From Cymodocea nodosa (taxonomy: Eukaryota; Streptophyta; Magnoliopsida; Alismatales; Cymodoceaceae), in the NCBI GenBank assembly GCA_036874045.1, contig CM072337.1, positions 25,828,001 through 25,892,000 of the forward strand: 64,000 nucleotides of DNA, read 5' to 3'. Below are positions 10,723 through 22,986 of the stretch, piece after piece. The notes below the pieces were generated by a model, which saw only the letters and a program-made list of their open reading frames with translations, did no database searches and was not told the origin of the DNA. The number at the start of each line of letters is the position of its first letter. The first letter of the stretch is position 1. The position numbers were made by a program, and so were the translations under genes.

Positions 10723-13700
10723 CTAGCTGGGGCCTCCAGATGGACCAGGACCCAATAACAGTGGGCTCTCCTTGTCACCGTCTGTCTTTTTGCTCTCCAT
10801 GGCTTTTGGAGCAGCCCACGCACGAAGAGGTGGTTCAAACAGTTTACCGACAACATCTGGGGGTGGCGGTGGCGCATCTTCGCCGGGAAGCACGACAAGG
10901 CCCTTCTTGTGAAGATCCGAAGCCTCATTAAAGCATGCTTTCCATAAGGAGTCAATAAGCTGTCGCTCTTCTTTGGCTGCCCTGAGATCCTCATGGGACA
11001 TGGAGATGACCTCACCAATCCGGCTCTGAAGAATCTGCTTCAGCTTGCTGGCCTCACCAGTAAGCACAGCATGAATCTCCGGTGATCCGTTATATGCAAG
11101 TTCAAGAAGCCCATGAAGTGCAGCCTCACGAACCGCAAAATCGGAACCAGAGAACAAGTGAATCATGAGACGAGGAAATCCAAGCTCCACGACGACACTG
11201 CAGTCAGAAGTGTTCTCGTGGAGGAGGTACTGAAGCAAATTGAGGGCTTTCCTGTTTGAAAAAAGGGCATTTTGAGCATCAACAACAAAAAAACTGAATG
11301 AGATAAGAAGGTAATGTCAAAGGCACATACATAACATAACCAAACAAAAAGGGAACAACTCAATAAAATAAAAATCTTTTCCAACATCGGCACAACCCCC
11401 AATAGAATCAGTAAACGATACTTCAAAGGAATAGTGTTGAGAAAGAACCTTTGGAATCTGAGGTTCTCTGTACACAAAGCATCTCGAAGCACGGCAAAAC
11501 CATTAGCTAGCCTGAATGCTGCGGTTCCTGGTTTGTTGTGCCTGATCAGTGCTACAAGTAAAAGACAAATAAAGAAATGTCAAGCGACATGAACAAAAAA
11601 TAGATGTTAGAGGATTTGCAAATCAAGGGACAAAACCATCCCTCTCACCATACAATTCATCCTCCAATTTAAGGTCCTAGATTGCAGTACTCACATGATA
11701 TTGCACCAAGAGCTTTTGTGCGGCAAGTAATATCCGGATCTGAACTGAAATTCGCAAATAGATGCTCCATGCCATTTGCCTCCATAACAAGTTGTTGGCT
11801 CTTAGGATTGTTTTGTACAATTGTCGTCAACACATCTGCAGCTTTTGCTCGAATACCAGCATGAGAACTCTTCAAATAGCCAAGAAGAGGAGCTAAACCA
11901 CCAATAGTGTGGAGATCTTTTGCAAAAAACAGAAAAAGACGAATACAGAGATTATTGACGAAAATAGTTCTAACTTAAAAAATAGACTCTCACAGTTACA
12001 TGTATCAAGGGAGACCCATGGATATGCTTGAACCACTCATTTTCCAAAAAAAAAAAAAGATCAAAATACACTCCACCAAAATTTGTTAAAAGTCAAAAAC
12101 TTGACTAGAATACCAAAGATTCGTTAAAATAGAGAAGGATGGAATCCAAACCTTGGCATTGTTAACCACAAGTATCATTGAGGTAACGTCAATATCTATC
12201 CTCAAAAAACATAATGTTAATATTGAAGTGTTCGTACAGCCGTAAGCTAATGAAAACCCTAGAGGTTTTTCGGGTCTTACGTAAATCATCAAACTTCGAA
12301 TACATATGGGTTTCAACTGAATATTACAAATTAGTTCAGTTACCGGATCATACTGAATTAAGCAAATGGAGAGAACCGAAATATGCTATCTGCCTATGTT
12401 TCTTTGTGAATATCAATTATAATACAATTATTATATTTCTAATATTTCAAAGACACAAGTTGTTAACAGTTTAATGTGATCAAGAGATAATCACAAAGGT
12501 CCTCATTGGCAGATTCAAGCTTTCATTGGTCTTGTTCTTACTCTCACAATCACTTTTTCAGGAACTGATTTGGCAAATGAACTCCACTGATAAAGAAAGT
12601 AAGTTTGACAAGAAGTTCTTACTCTCACAATCACTTTCTCAGGAACTGATTTGGCAAATGAACTCCGCCGATAAAGAAAGTAGGTTTGAAAAGAAAGAAA
12701 GACAAGCTTAATCTGTAAGAATTTGCTGTAGAGATCCCATCTATTACAACTATCTATTTAGGACTCAAATAGTCAGGGATACAGGTATACATAGCTTCTG
12801 CATTATCAAATGGGAAGACCACATTTATTCTAACATAAAATTTAAGGGTTTCTCTAAACTATTCCTTTCAATTCAGCTATCTGTCCTATTATGTCATTGT
12901 ACTTTCAGAACTGGCTAGTTTGTGCATATTCCGCATTATCAAATAAAAAATCCTCACATTTATTCTACCATAAATTTAAGGAAGGAATTCAATGAACTAT
13001 TCTTTTCAATTCGGCCATCTGTCCTTCCATTATGTCATTGTACCTTCAGAACCGGTTAGTTTGTGAAACTTCCACATGCGACTTGAGTAAGGCAACATGT
13101 TCTTAGGCATGGGAATTGAGCATATAATTCAGATGCAAAATTGGTAATTCCCATCTAGGGTTGCAAGTAGGTTCACTTCCAACAACTTCATTCACCATTT
13201 CTTTTTGGAAAACCACAGGTCTTTTAATTGGTTTTACTTATGATAAGCTAGAAAGAAGGGTCCAAAGATTGAATGAATATAGATACTTGGGTAAAAGTGG
13301 AAACTGTTTCACTTCCGATGGTTCATCTTGGCTTAATTCTTTCTTTTAGAAAATCTCAATTCTTTTACTTTATTGACATGTTAGAAAAACGGTCCATGGA
13401 TATCACCTTATAAATAGTGGCTTAGGCAGGGTTATCACCTTTACATTTTTGGCATTGTTTTCTTTGGTTTGGGAAGAAGCGTTGAATTGGAATAATTTTT
13501 AGAAGATAGCTTTGGGCGAGTGTCTTCAGAAGCTGAACAAGATACCGTTGACATCAATGACTGGAGTTTTGGGGAGACCCATGTGTGTTACCTTTCAAGT
13601 GTAAGTAAGGTATATAATTTACCTGGAAGCTGTGTTCAAAAGCTACCCATTAAATCAACTCCTATTCCAATCTTTGTTAGATTGCTTTCCCAACAATTAG

Positions 13701-16700
13701 ATTTCCAGGATGTGCATCTAGTAGCAGGGAATGAAGTAGGCTCTCTGCTCTCCTAACAGTCAAGAAGACAAGGCCTAAGGAATCCAATTTTGCAGCAACA
13801 AGGTATTGCTTCTCAAATGGGATTGAAAAGTGATACACGATTGTCACTTTAAATAGGAAACAAGTATTGGTACAACATTCTCTTTTTCAAAGGCATTTCC
13901 CAACTTTTCATGATGTGCTCTACCAGCATGTCCTTTCAAACATTGACAATCTCTCTGTTGTTTGGAAAAGCAAGGCAATGTGACACCTAGGTCAGGGACT
14001 TTTCCAGAGATGGTGTGGAAATGAGGAATCATACTTTAAGACAAGGGACGAATAAGATGATGAAAGCCTTTGCCTTCTAATTTATTGGATTTTAGAGGAT
14101 GAAAGGAAATTCCTAGTTATGATCTTTTCTCAACAATAACTGCTTGAAATTTTCTTCATAGATCTTATCAACTTCTTCCCTTTACTTGCAAGATGCTTGT
14201 CTGGTGAGTTGAATCCTTCATATGTTGCTGGTGGCACATGATTGGGTTTTCACCAGTGGATTGACTGGGCTGGCAGGAAATTTTTTCAAATGTGCGTTTT
14301 GCAGAATTGAAACAGACAATCTTGATCTTTTTATTTGCTGGATAAGATCCATGTGTCAACTTTGGCCACTAGGCTACAAAGTACAGGCAACATTCACCAT
14401 CATATCAATTAAGATTTTTTGCTGCATTTGAACCTATAGAATTAATAGAGAGAAAAACTTTTCTTATATTTTGTCACGCAGCCTGTTAAAGCATATTGTT
14501 ACTGCCAATTAGGGTGTAATTCAATAAGGAACTCATTGGAAGCAATTAACAGGAAGCTCAGGAAAAACATGGATAGGTTTGGGGAAAATTTTGGGGCACT
14601 TATTTTGGTCATTATTGATTTCTTACAACAATGAAATATGCTAAAATTACCAGAAAAGTAAAACAAGAAATGGATTTCAATTTTTTAGGATAGTTTATGC
14701 ATATCAAACCAATGTGGAAAGGCAACCCTTATAGTTGAACTATGGTGGGAGAAATTGAGACTACCTTACATAGGAATGAATGTAGAGGAATCTAACACAC
14801 TCATTGATCATCACCTCAAAAAATGAAAGGAAAAAAGGAGTCCCCTTTCTTTTATGGACGGTATTTTGAGATCCTCAGAAAACATTCCCCAAGTGAATCC
14901 CATGGGAGTCTTTCATATATGCTTTTAAAAACATAAATATAAGTTGACAAATATAAGAAAGAAAAATAGTTACCATTTGCCATGTCAATAGATTCCACAT
15001 GCTCTTGAAGTTCATCCAGCATATCTGCAAAAAGGTAGAGAAACTCAACCATAAGATATATTGTGCTATGGATGTGCCTATTTATAAGAAGCATCCTGCC
15101 ATCAATAACTAATTTTTTCGCTTGAAAAAATACAATAACTAATTTTTGCATTAGTTGCCATGAATGAAAACGCAGACATTACTAAAAAATATATTGAGCT
15201 TTATAAAGCTGATGATAGTCAGAGATAAATTAGTTCTTTTTATCCATTGACTTGGAGGTTCCTCTAGGCCATGTATCCATGAACTTCATTAATTACTGAT
15301 TGTCCCATGAACTGTGTTGGTTTCATTATTGAAATGGTCTTTTGATGATATCACAATAACAAAACTAATTAGATTTGAATTAAAGATTGTTAGATCAAGA
15401 TCAATGTCTAGACAATTAGATTTGACCTTTTATTAAAATTAGACAAATACATTTGTCTTTGCTCGTTCAAAATACATTTGAAAGATCCCTTGATAGTTAG
15501 GAATTATGCTGGTGTTGTTATCACATTTTTGTCCATTAGAATTCAATTTTTTCAAGAGCTAGTGTTCCTCAACACATTGAAAAGGTGGACGTCCACCCAG
15601 GGACTGATAAGCAATGCTAACAATTTGAACATCCAGTTTCAATGTCTATTGATTGTGCGTTTTAATTTTATTGACGAGAGAGAGATGGGGATCCTATCAA
15701 GTGTCCAATTTGACAACAGGGAATTCAACTTCAATTTCATAGTAGACTTTAATAAGTTGAAAAAATAACATATGCCAATAAAATTTCGTAACATTGAAAT
15801 TATGTTGGTGGAAATATGGTAAAGAAAATAATCTTTTGTTAACAAATAAACATGTTCACATCAATTTTGATGTTGTTTCAACAATTCTAAAAGTTGACAC
15901 ATGTCAATAAACTTTCATATTTAATTCAATGTTTGACAATAGTTTATGAAAATTATTCCATAACAACATTTGTTTTCTTGCAGATCTATTAGAGGAGGGA
16001 TATGGATTTGCATAAGGATGAATTTTCTTTTCAAGAACTCTCTGAGCTTGTTAGAGCCAATTCAATAATTCTTTCTTATTTTCAAATTGGACATCCAAAC
16101 AAGTGTCCAATTTGATGGTGGTTTATGAAACATATTCTATAACAATGTTTATTTCCTTCAAATCTATTGCATGAGGATGAATATTCCTGTCAAAACCTCA
16201 CCAAACTTGTAAATTCAATCCAATAATTCTTTTTTATTGGCACTTGTGGTTTTCAATCACCCTGTAAGATAATGGTGCGCTTGAGTAAAGATTTATGAGG
16301 TTTAAAAGTGTTCGTCTTCACTCATCCAAAAGAGAACTCTGGTGGAACCTTACAATGTGGTGGCGTGTAAGTAATTGGAGTGGAACATGCCAGAATTAGT
16401 ATAAAATCCATCTCTCGTGTGGTGAATGATCAATATTTTTTGGTGAGAGCTTTTTCTTTTACACTAGTAAGAGAAATCAGTGAATAACTTACACTACTGT
16501 ATTTATCATCCTACAGGTCATAAAGGGCACAACACCCATTCGATTTTGTGACAAATGAACATGTCAGACCATATATAAAACCATGTGAACGAATATAGAT
16601 AACGATAGGGCACCTTCAATATCGTCTGGCTTAACGCCCTGAGACTCGAGAACTTCCACTGGTGTCTGCATAACCTGAGTAATTTCTTTCATTCGTTTAA

Positions 16701-17053
16701 CAACGTCGATCGTTTGAGCCTGCATCGCCTCCATAAACCATTTTCTATCCTCCTCACTATAGAAAACAAGTAAATATTCGCAAAATGAATATTTCAAACG
16801 CACAACAAAATTACAATTATGAACAAACAAAATGCATATGCAGATCACAGACCATAGATAAACCGCAATCTAATTCTCTCAATCTAACCTGCTAACAAAC
16901 AGGCAACAACAACAACACCAAGGGCGAAAGAAAACACAGATAGACTGAGGAGAAACCGGAGAAGTACCTGAGGTTGCGATTGCGACGGCTTCCATCTGAA
17001 TGGGCGATGCTCCACTTGAGCAATCCGTCCCAATTGACGCCATCGTTAGCCAT
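10723..17053 (-). CDS. FES1A: Hsp70 nucleotide exchange factor Fes1A-like, six exons
   Basis: Exons on the minus strand: 17053-16968, 16756-16614, 15024-14974, 11916-11695, 11551-11449 and 11251-10723, giving 377 residues with frame kept at all GT-AG junctions. The N-terminus MANDGVNWDGLLKWSIAHSD and the following S-EEDRKWFMEAM segment match the Fes1 N-terminal domain. The middle part forms armadillo-type repeats (KAADVLTTIVQNNP, RTKALGAISSLIRHN, FQRKALNLLQYLL). The C-terminal part has KEERQLIDSLW, KGLVVLPGEDA and LFEPPLRAWA, typical of plant Fes1A. The family (HspBP1/Fes1) releases ADP from cytosolic Hsp70 and protects Hsp70 from degradation during heat stress. Arabidopsis Fes1A is about 360 residues, so this copy is full length. 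Introns 2 (1.6 kb) and 3 (3.1 kb) are inflated by duplications; introns 1, 4, 5 are short to medium. Stop TAG at 10725-10723. Confidence 0.95.
12535..12700 (+). repeat. About 83-bp tandem duplication in Fes1A intron 3
   Basis: Two adjacent, nearly identical units each contain TTACTCTCACAATCAC, CAGGAACTGATTTGGCAAAT and GATAAAGAAAGTA. They differ by only a few substitutions. Confidence 0.85.
12800..13066 (+). repeat. About 130-bp tandem duplication in Fes1A intron 3
   Basis: The block from GCATTATCAAAT through TTTATTCTA-C-ATAAA, CTATTC-TTTCAATTC, TATGTCATTGTAC and GGTTAGTTTGTG-like sequence occurs at about 12800-12925 and again at 12932-13064, with moderate divergence. Confidence 0.75.
13067..14973. 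other. Remainder of Fes1A intron 3
   Basis: The composition is less AT-biased than intergenic DNA, and plus-strand open patches occur at 13161-13349, 13520-13756 and 14222-14431. None matches a family I recognise, and no splice structure joins them. They could be an old inserted element or gene fragment. Confidence 0.35.
15941..16245 (+). repeat. Diverged tandem duplication in Fes1A intron 2
   Basis: TTATGAAAATTATTCCATAACAA ... CCAATTCAATAATTCTTTCTTATT-type sequence at about 15946-16081 recurs, diverged, at about 16127-16243 with the same order of landmarks (TTTATGAAA, CATAACAA, GATCTATT, AGGATGAAT, CAATAATTCTTT). Confidence 0.6.
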
Positions 17054-17187
17054 CTGTTTGCAAATAGAAGGCCCCGAGAAGAAAAGATCAAGCGGCGAAA
17101 GATGGAAGGGCGAAGACGAAGACGACGAAGCGAGGCGGGAGGTTTGGGTTTATAGGGAGAGGGGAAGGAGAATCGACGACCAGATCT

Positions 17188-17200
17188 TTCGAGAAGCGTC
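17188..17200 (-). promoter_or_regulatory. Possible heat-shock element upstream of Fes1A
   Basis: TTCGAGAAGCGTC gives TTCnnGAAnnGTC, a three-unit heat-shock element with one mismatch, about 135 bp upstream of the start codon. Fes1A genes are heat-induced in other plants, which makes the site plausible. Chance occurrence is not excluded. Confidence 0.3.
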
Positions 17201-17399
17201 CGCAGAAACCGAGAAACTCCTCCGGCTGCGGTCGCACTCGACCGGTCGGCTCATCGAACCGGACGAACGTACGGTTTGGATTGAAAAATTTTATATGAAA
17301 TAGTGTTTTTCTAAATGGTAAGAGATAGATTAAATTGAAATAAAACCTCCGTGAAATCACTTTTAAGAAGAGGTCTAAATTAATTTTCATCGTTAATTA

Positions 17400-19190
17400 C
17401 CTGCCTTATACAAAGAAATATCTTTATCGAAGGTGGTATCTTTATTTGCACCATTAGTGAAAGAGAAGTTACAACAGACAATTTAAAAATGTTCTTATTT
17501 GTTTAACTTTAACTATCTCAACACCTTAGAAGTAAGATCGAACCTAAAAATAACAACATCAAAAATCTTCGTTAAGAAGATCCCTTGCATCTGAAAGGAA
17601 AAAATTCCAAAGTTCGAACCATGTAAATCAAAAATGGTATTGAATTTTAAGCAATAAATTAAAATGAAGAGATTTTATTTAATATTTTTTAAGTATTTTT
17701 TTTATTCGATTTACATTTTATTATTATATTTTTGTTAAGAGAGTAAACTATGCAAAATCAATAAATTTAATTGAAATCAGATTTTTTCTAAATTCTGATT
17801 TTTTATAAAAAACGAACTATAAAATACTGGTTAAAAACTAGGATTGCCCTGATCATCTGTTACCTAATATTGTGATTATATAAAATACAAGAAGCCTAAA
17901 ATCGATTCCAAATGCAACAGATCAGATTAGATTTTAAAACAAAGTTTTTAATGGAATTTGTATGGTGCCCACGTGGTCATGTTTTGTCTTTTGAAATAAT
18001 TAGGAATTGGTAGGTAATTATATATAAGTCTTACTGTGAAATTGTTGAAATTTTATCGTCCATATTTTTAAATTAATGATCACGATTTAAAAATTTTAGT
18101 ATCCTCGTAATTATCATAAGTGCACCTATTTTTTAAACCAGAAATTGTTGTTATTTTATATATTTAATATATTATGTTTAACACATTTTATAATATTCAC
18201 ATGTCAAATATAATATTATTGACTGTCATGCTTTTAATAATTTTTTATTTTCAAACCTACTTGCCGATAGATACCTTAGTGCATATTTGTGTACCTAAAA
18301 TCTAATAAAATTGAATTTGATGAAATTAAATTTTAAATTTTTTCGGTGTGAAAATGATTTCCACATCTCAACCTTTGAAAATCATTTCCATCCGTTTGAC
18401 TAAAGCTACAATTATTTCATTTCATAAATTCAACATTGTAAGACTGTAGTTCATATGATATTATAAAATTGATATCAGGTTAGTATGATATGACCTAATA
18501 TGAGCAATTAGACTAACATAATATATATATATATATATATTTAATCAGTATGTCAGAAATGTTTACAAAGCTTATGTATACCAATTTTAGTATAACAAAT
18601 TAAAAAACTGATATATTAAACTTGTAAAATATAAGAGTTTGTATTAAATTTGGTATGTCGTTTACATAAATGGTATATTCAAAAACCTATGTTTTATGAG
18701 TTTAGTATATTAATTTTATAATTAGTATGTTGAAAAGTATAATCCAATAAAATTTAATATGCTCAAACTATGTTGAACTTACATAATATGAATGAACTAC
18801 AAGTTATAGTTATAGATTATGCTTAAGTTGTTACCTTATTTCTCTCACAAAGATATAACGCATTACGATTTTAATTAAACATGATTCAGATCGAGTCATG
18901 CCAATACAACACAACTCATCGACATCTTTAGTTGTGAGTGCTTCTACTTTGCATAGCGTGTTAAGTTTGGAGGGAATTATTTATCGTAACAAATGTAAAT
19001 GTGACATATTAAGAGAACGAGTGAATCGACAATTCTAGACACTTGTCCAGATACCGTAGCAATAGTTTTTACAAATAATACTTGCATATTAATAAAATAA
19101 GTAGAGGGGTTTGACACAAAAAATCCAAAGCATATCCCGATCAACGGATAGCGGGCGGCCACCTGCCCTATGAGAGCAGACCTTCTCCGT
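17400..19190. other. AT-rich intergenic DNA with a transposon-end-like sequence
   Basis: No gene was seen. A dinucleotide (AT)10 run lies at 18521-18540. GCATATTTGTGTACCTAAAA at about 18281-18300 resembles the terminal repeat of the Harbinger element at 1108, but no partner end was found. Confidence 0.5.
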
Positions 19191-19211
19191 TCCGACGAGA
19201 GAACGGAGAAA

Positions 19212-19799
19212 ATGGCAGCTTCTGCTCTGTCCATTGCCCTCACTCTTCCCATAACCTGCAATCCATCTCTCCCGGACATCCCAATTCCCTTCACTTGCCC
19301 TATTTTTCGGTCACGGAGGCAACATCGTTCACCCACTGCCGCAATTCAGAGAAAAAGTCCCCGCCTTTGGAGAATCTCCGCCTCCACGGAGGATGTCTCG
19401 GTACCGGAAGCCGTGGTCGAGAAAGCAAAACAGGTTGCAGTTCCAGCCTCTACCAACGACGACATTGGGTCCACGGTTGTCGCTGCTCTCCTCGCCGCTG
19501 CCTTTGTTGGCCTCGTGGTTCTCACCATTGGGGTAACCAACCGTATTCTTCTTGTTCCTCGAAGTTTCTTTATTTTGGGATAGATATGACTTTGATGCGG
19601 ATTTACCCGTGGGTTGGTGGTGGTGTGTCAGGCGATCTTCATTGCTGTCACAGACTTCCAGGATAAGAGAGAGAGGGAAAAGTTTGAGAAGGAAGAGGCT
19701 ACCAATAAGAAGAGGGGCAAGAAAAAGGTGAAGGTGAAAGCGAGTTCTGGTCCTAGAGGATTTGGGCAAAAGGTTCAGGAAGATGATGCCGAGGATTAG
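19212..19799 (+). CDS. Plastid-targeted single-pass membrane protein, function unknown
   Basis: Two exons (19212-19532 and 19632-19799, phase-0 GT-AG intron of 99 bp) encode 162 residues. Residues 1-55 are rich in Ser, Pro and Arg and poor in acidic residues, as in chloroplast transit peptides, ending near RLWRISAS. A single strongly hydrophobic helix spans about 86-112 (STVVAALLAAAFVGLVVLTI and on). It is followed by a charged tail: DFQDKREREKFEKEEATNKK, a lysine-rich stretch and GPRGFGQK. This arrangement is known from a conserved plant family of small thylakoid or envelope proteins without assigned function; I recognise the pattern but not a named gene. An upstream in-frame ATG at 19170 would add 14 residues; 19212 is preferred because MAAS is a typical transit start. 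Confidence 0.85.
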
Positions 19800-19824
19800 A
19801 CCAGTTACTTGTTTTCCTCCGCTA

Positions 19825-20120
19825 GAGATCATAGAGTTTGTGGTGAGTGCAACAAGCAGTTGTATGTGCTTTCGCATGATCAATTTTTGAAGATCATATT
19901 TACTCTATATTTCTATTGACGAGCTTCAAAGAGTTTCCTCATCTTATTCTTTGCGAATAACCTCCCATTCACTTATCGTTTCCTTAAAACTTGTTCTTCA
20001 TATAGATTCTCATGGTCAAATATCCCTTTTCCTTTGATGAGATTGTAGAGTTTGTGGGGAGAGATGACTGTAAGAATCAGTTTTAAGTGATTTAGTATGA
20101 TCAATTTTTCTAAGATCAAC
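19825..20120 (+). repeat. Duplicated segment in the 3' flank
   Basis: GAGATCATAGAGTTTGTGG ... GCATGATCAATTTTTGAAGAT at 19825-19895 recurs, diverged, at about 20038-20118, about 213 bp downstream. Confidence 0.6.
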
Positions 20121-20601
20121 AGAGGGCGAGCCTTTTTTGCATTTATTAGGATTCATGGAATAGCAGTTGCAAGTATCACACTATTCCTAGCTGCAATTAG
20201 TGACAAAAAGCGATCCTTAATAATGTTGATGATGTTCTTCAGGTTATTGGTTTGAATCCTAAAATAAGTAAATCTGCATGTAATCGGTTCCTTCCTAGGG
20301 GCATTGGATTTGTCGTTTTATTTATGCTCACTACTATTGATTAGATTCAGATATTTTCCTGCATGTCAACCTTGTTCAACAGAGGAGTTTTGTGAATATC
20401 CTTGCATATATCTATCATTTTCCTTAAATCAAGTATTCCCTTGTTCCTTAAGCATCGATTTATATTTTTTCTGTTTCTGATGGAACTAAGCATTGAAAAT
20501 AAATTGGGGGAAGCCTGAAATCCTGGCAATCCTTGAGCATTTCCTCTTCAAGCTTTTATAAAAAAATCACACTATACCTCTGAATGGAACTTTCAATGGT
20601 A

Positions 20602-20845
20602 CTGTCAAGTAAATTATAACAATGCTCGTTATTAAGTGAAACAAAATGGATGTACAGTTCCATTCTTGGCGATCTTTCAATAGCGCTGTCAAGTAAATTA
20701 TAACAATGCTCGTTATTAAGTGAAACAAAATGGATACACAGTTCCATTCTTGGCTTTATTAAATTTCAGTAACGCTGTCAAGTAAATTATAACAATGCTC
20801 GTTATTAAGTGAAACAAAATGGATGCACAGTTCCATTCTTGGCTT
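20602..20845 (+). repeat. Three-copy tandem repeat, period 84-89 bp
   Basis: CTGTCAAGTAAATTATAACA ... GTTCCATTCTTGGC occurs at 20602-20670, 20686-20754 and 20775-20843 with almost no changes within the 69-bp core and variable spacers. The high identity suggests recent expansion. No open reading or RNA fold was recognised. Confidence 0.9.
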
Positions 20846-21194
20846 TATTAAATTTCAGTAAATTAGTTGTTATATTAAAAAATGTGTTGTTCTTTGATTG
20901 ATTGGAAGAAGTATTTGCCTAGTAGCAATTCCATTCCTGCAGTGAAAATAAAGGACCATGTGGTACAGAGAGCAAGTCCAATGAAAAGTCCTAGAATGTG
21001 TTGCGACTTTGCATAAATTAAATATAGGTAAAGAAAATTGATCAGGTTAACCATGTTTTTGTCCGATACTTGCTATTACTCTTAGCTCTATATGCATTTT
21101 AAGTTTTGATCATGTTGGTTAATAAAATCATTTATTCTCTTTTTTTGATTCAGTATTTATTAAGAATTCCAGATAGAATTTCACATGTGTTTAC

Positions 21195-21374
21195 AATTAT
21201 GCTTTCTCTTCTCCGACAGAGAGGGCAGTCATCCAAGAACTGAAGAGGTTCCATTCTGTGACCTTCAAAAATGTTTCTTTTTTGTTTTTTTGAAGCCATT
21301 GCCGCCATTTCAAGTGCAGAGAACCCTCGTAACTGTTGATCACATTGTAATTCTGATATATTATCAGTTAACAT
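21195..21374 (-). pseudogene. Possible exon fragment of an FLZ (DUF581) zinc-finger gene
   Basis: The minus strand encodes ALEMAAMASKKQKRNIFEGH followed by FLDDCPLCRRRE. The FL-x2-C-x-LC-R motif resembles the first half of the FCS-like zinc finger (FLxxCxLCRRRL...). The second half (FMYRGDxxFCSxECR) was not found nearby. It may be a truncated copy or chance similarity. Confidence 0.25.
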
Positions 21375-21399
21375 TAAATTCTACTTTTTTGAATTAAAC

Positions 21400-22640
21400 T
21401 TGTGCATCAAGATGAAAAAAAGGGGGTATTTATGCAAAAAAATAACAAAATTGATGGACCTCTAAATAGGGGCAAACTCCTGTTCTTTGAATTTTGAAAA
21501 GCAAAAAAGGATTGAGGTTAATTTTCACAAAATCATATATTTGTAGGATCTTACCTATAAAGTGTATAATCTATATGATATCTTTTGATAAATTATTAAC
21601 TAAATTTATTATTACTCAAGAAATATATATTTTATAATAGACATTTTTTATAAGGTTGAAGAATACCATATAAGTTATCTTTCATCATGCCATTTGCCTC
21701 TTGCGTTGGTGTATGCATATCATTAATCTGTGAATTCTACTCGGCTCATTAAATTGCTCGTGTTGGACTAGAGAAACGCTCGGCTTAAGTATGTCTTGAT
21801 TATAAATGAGTTAAACTTGAACATAAATTTAAGTTTATTCAAATAAATAGACCAAACTTGAATATCATTTATTTGACTGACTCACTATTTTCACCTATAC
21901 CCGAAAATATTTTAAGGTCATATTTAGTTGATAGTAATTGAATTGTATTTCTTAATTAGATTAAATTGTTTGATTTTTATAATTATAAGTTTTAAATTTT
22001 GATTATAAGAAATTATGTTTTTTAGATACTATTCAAGTAAATATGAGCGTACATGATAAAATTGATTTTTTATATAATTTTACAAATTAGTTTTATTTGA
22101 TTATATAACATAATTTGAAAGTTTGATGGTTTTAGTCTAAACAATTTTGTTTTTAACACTCACAGTACTACTTATATTTGAACTCAATGCTTTCTTTTTT
22201 TAGATTTCACATAGGAATAAAAGACGACTGACATTATCCATTTGATTATTCTAAAATAAACATTGACAATATCTAAGGTAGCATTTGGGGTCAATATTAA
22301 AAGTTCAGATTTTTACAAAATTGTGATCCTAGGACAATTTATAGGTAATGAAGCTGTGAGACTCAAAGATGTTATAAAAAATATGTTTATAATTATTTCT
22401 CGATATTATTTTTATCTTAGAATTAGATTTCATGTCAATAAAAAGTTACATAAAATCCATAAAAAAAAATAAAAATCAAGATCTTTTTGGTGATTGTTGT
22501 TGTGTGTTAGAAAAATGAACACGTGCACCGTGCTTTCCACACGCGCGACGTGAGCCACCGACGACTGTAACGCCCAAGCGTTTCTTGAATTCGCCGGCGG
22601 CACGTCGCCTACCATTTCCTCCTCCTCCTCTCTTGCCTTC
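21400..22640. other. AT-rich intergenic DNA
   Basis: No gene, repeat array or RNA was recognised. Confidence 0.55.
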
Positions 22641-22647
22641 TTCCTTG

Positions 22648-22654
22648 CTATAAG
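22648..22654 (+). promoter_or_regulatory. Possible TATA box for the 75-residue gene
   Basis: TATAAGT about 110 bp upstream of the candidate start codon. Assigned by position only. Confidence 0.3.
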
Positions 22655-22758
22655 TACGTCCAGGGTTGAACACGACGAACCCATCACCACCACCGCCACC
22701 CCCTTGCAGTGCTCGATCGGTACGTACTCGGTTGCGCGTTGTTGCTGACATCGGAGAA

Positions 22759-22986
22759 ATGGCCGACGAACCCAACCGTCTCTTGGATTCGCCGGCGGCA
22801 CAGAGCGTCGTCCTCGGCAACGGTGAGGGTGGGGTGGAGCACAACAATGTGAAGAAAGCTTCTTGGTTACGCAGGGTGGGCGAGCGTCTTAACGTGATGA
22901 AGGTCGGGAATGGGTGGAGCGAAGGATGTGCTGGGGGATGTTCCAGTGATCAGTCCAGCAAGGTGATGGGGAGTAGATGCCTGTAG
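22759..22986 (+). CDS. Candidate small protein gene, 75 residues, unrecognised
   Basis: A GC-rich island in AT-rich DNA carries ATG at 22759 (context GAGAAATGGC, close to the plant optimum), 75 codons and TAG. CTATAAGTA at 22648-22656 could be a TATA box, and AATAAA at 23062-23067 could be a polyadenylation signal, so the unit is a complete small transcription unit on paper. The protein (MADEPNRLLDSPAAQ, KKASWLRRVGERLNVMKVG, Cys/Ser-rich tail) has no domain I recognise. A GAATTCGCCGGCGGCAC-like segment occurs twice (about 22587 and 22786), which could point to duplicated or captured DNA. It could also be a transposon-captured fragment, since a Harbinger relic starts 250 bp downstream. Confidence 0.4.
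   Translation: MADEPNRLLDSPAAQSVVLGNGEGGVEHNNVKKASWLRRVGERLNVMKVGNGWSEGCAGGCSSDQSSKVMGSRCL

Noticed and set aside
16879..17091. Alternative Fes1A start MASIGTDCSSG in a neighbouring frame
   Set aside because: The frame from 17053 gives the conserved MANDGVNWDGLLKWS start and splices in phase to exon 2.
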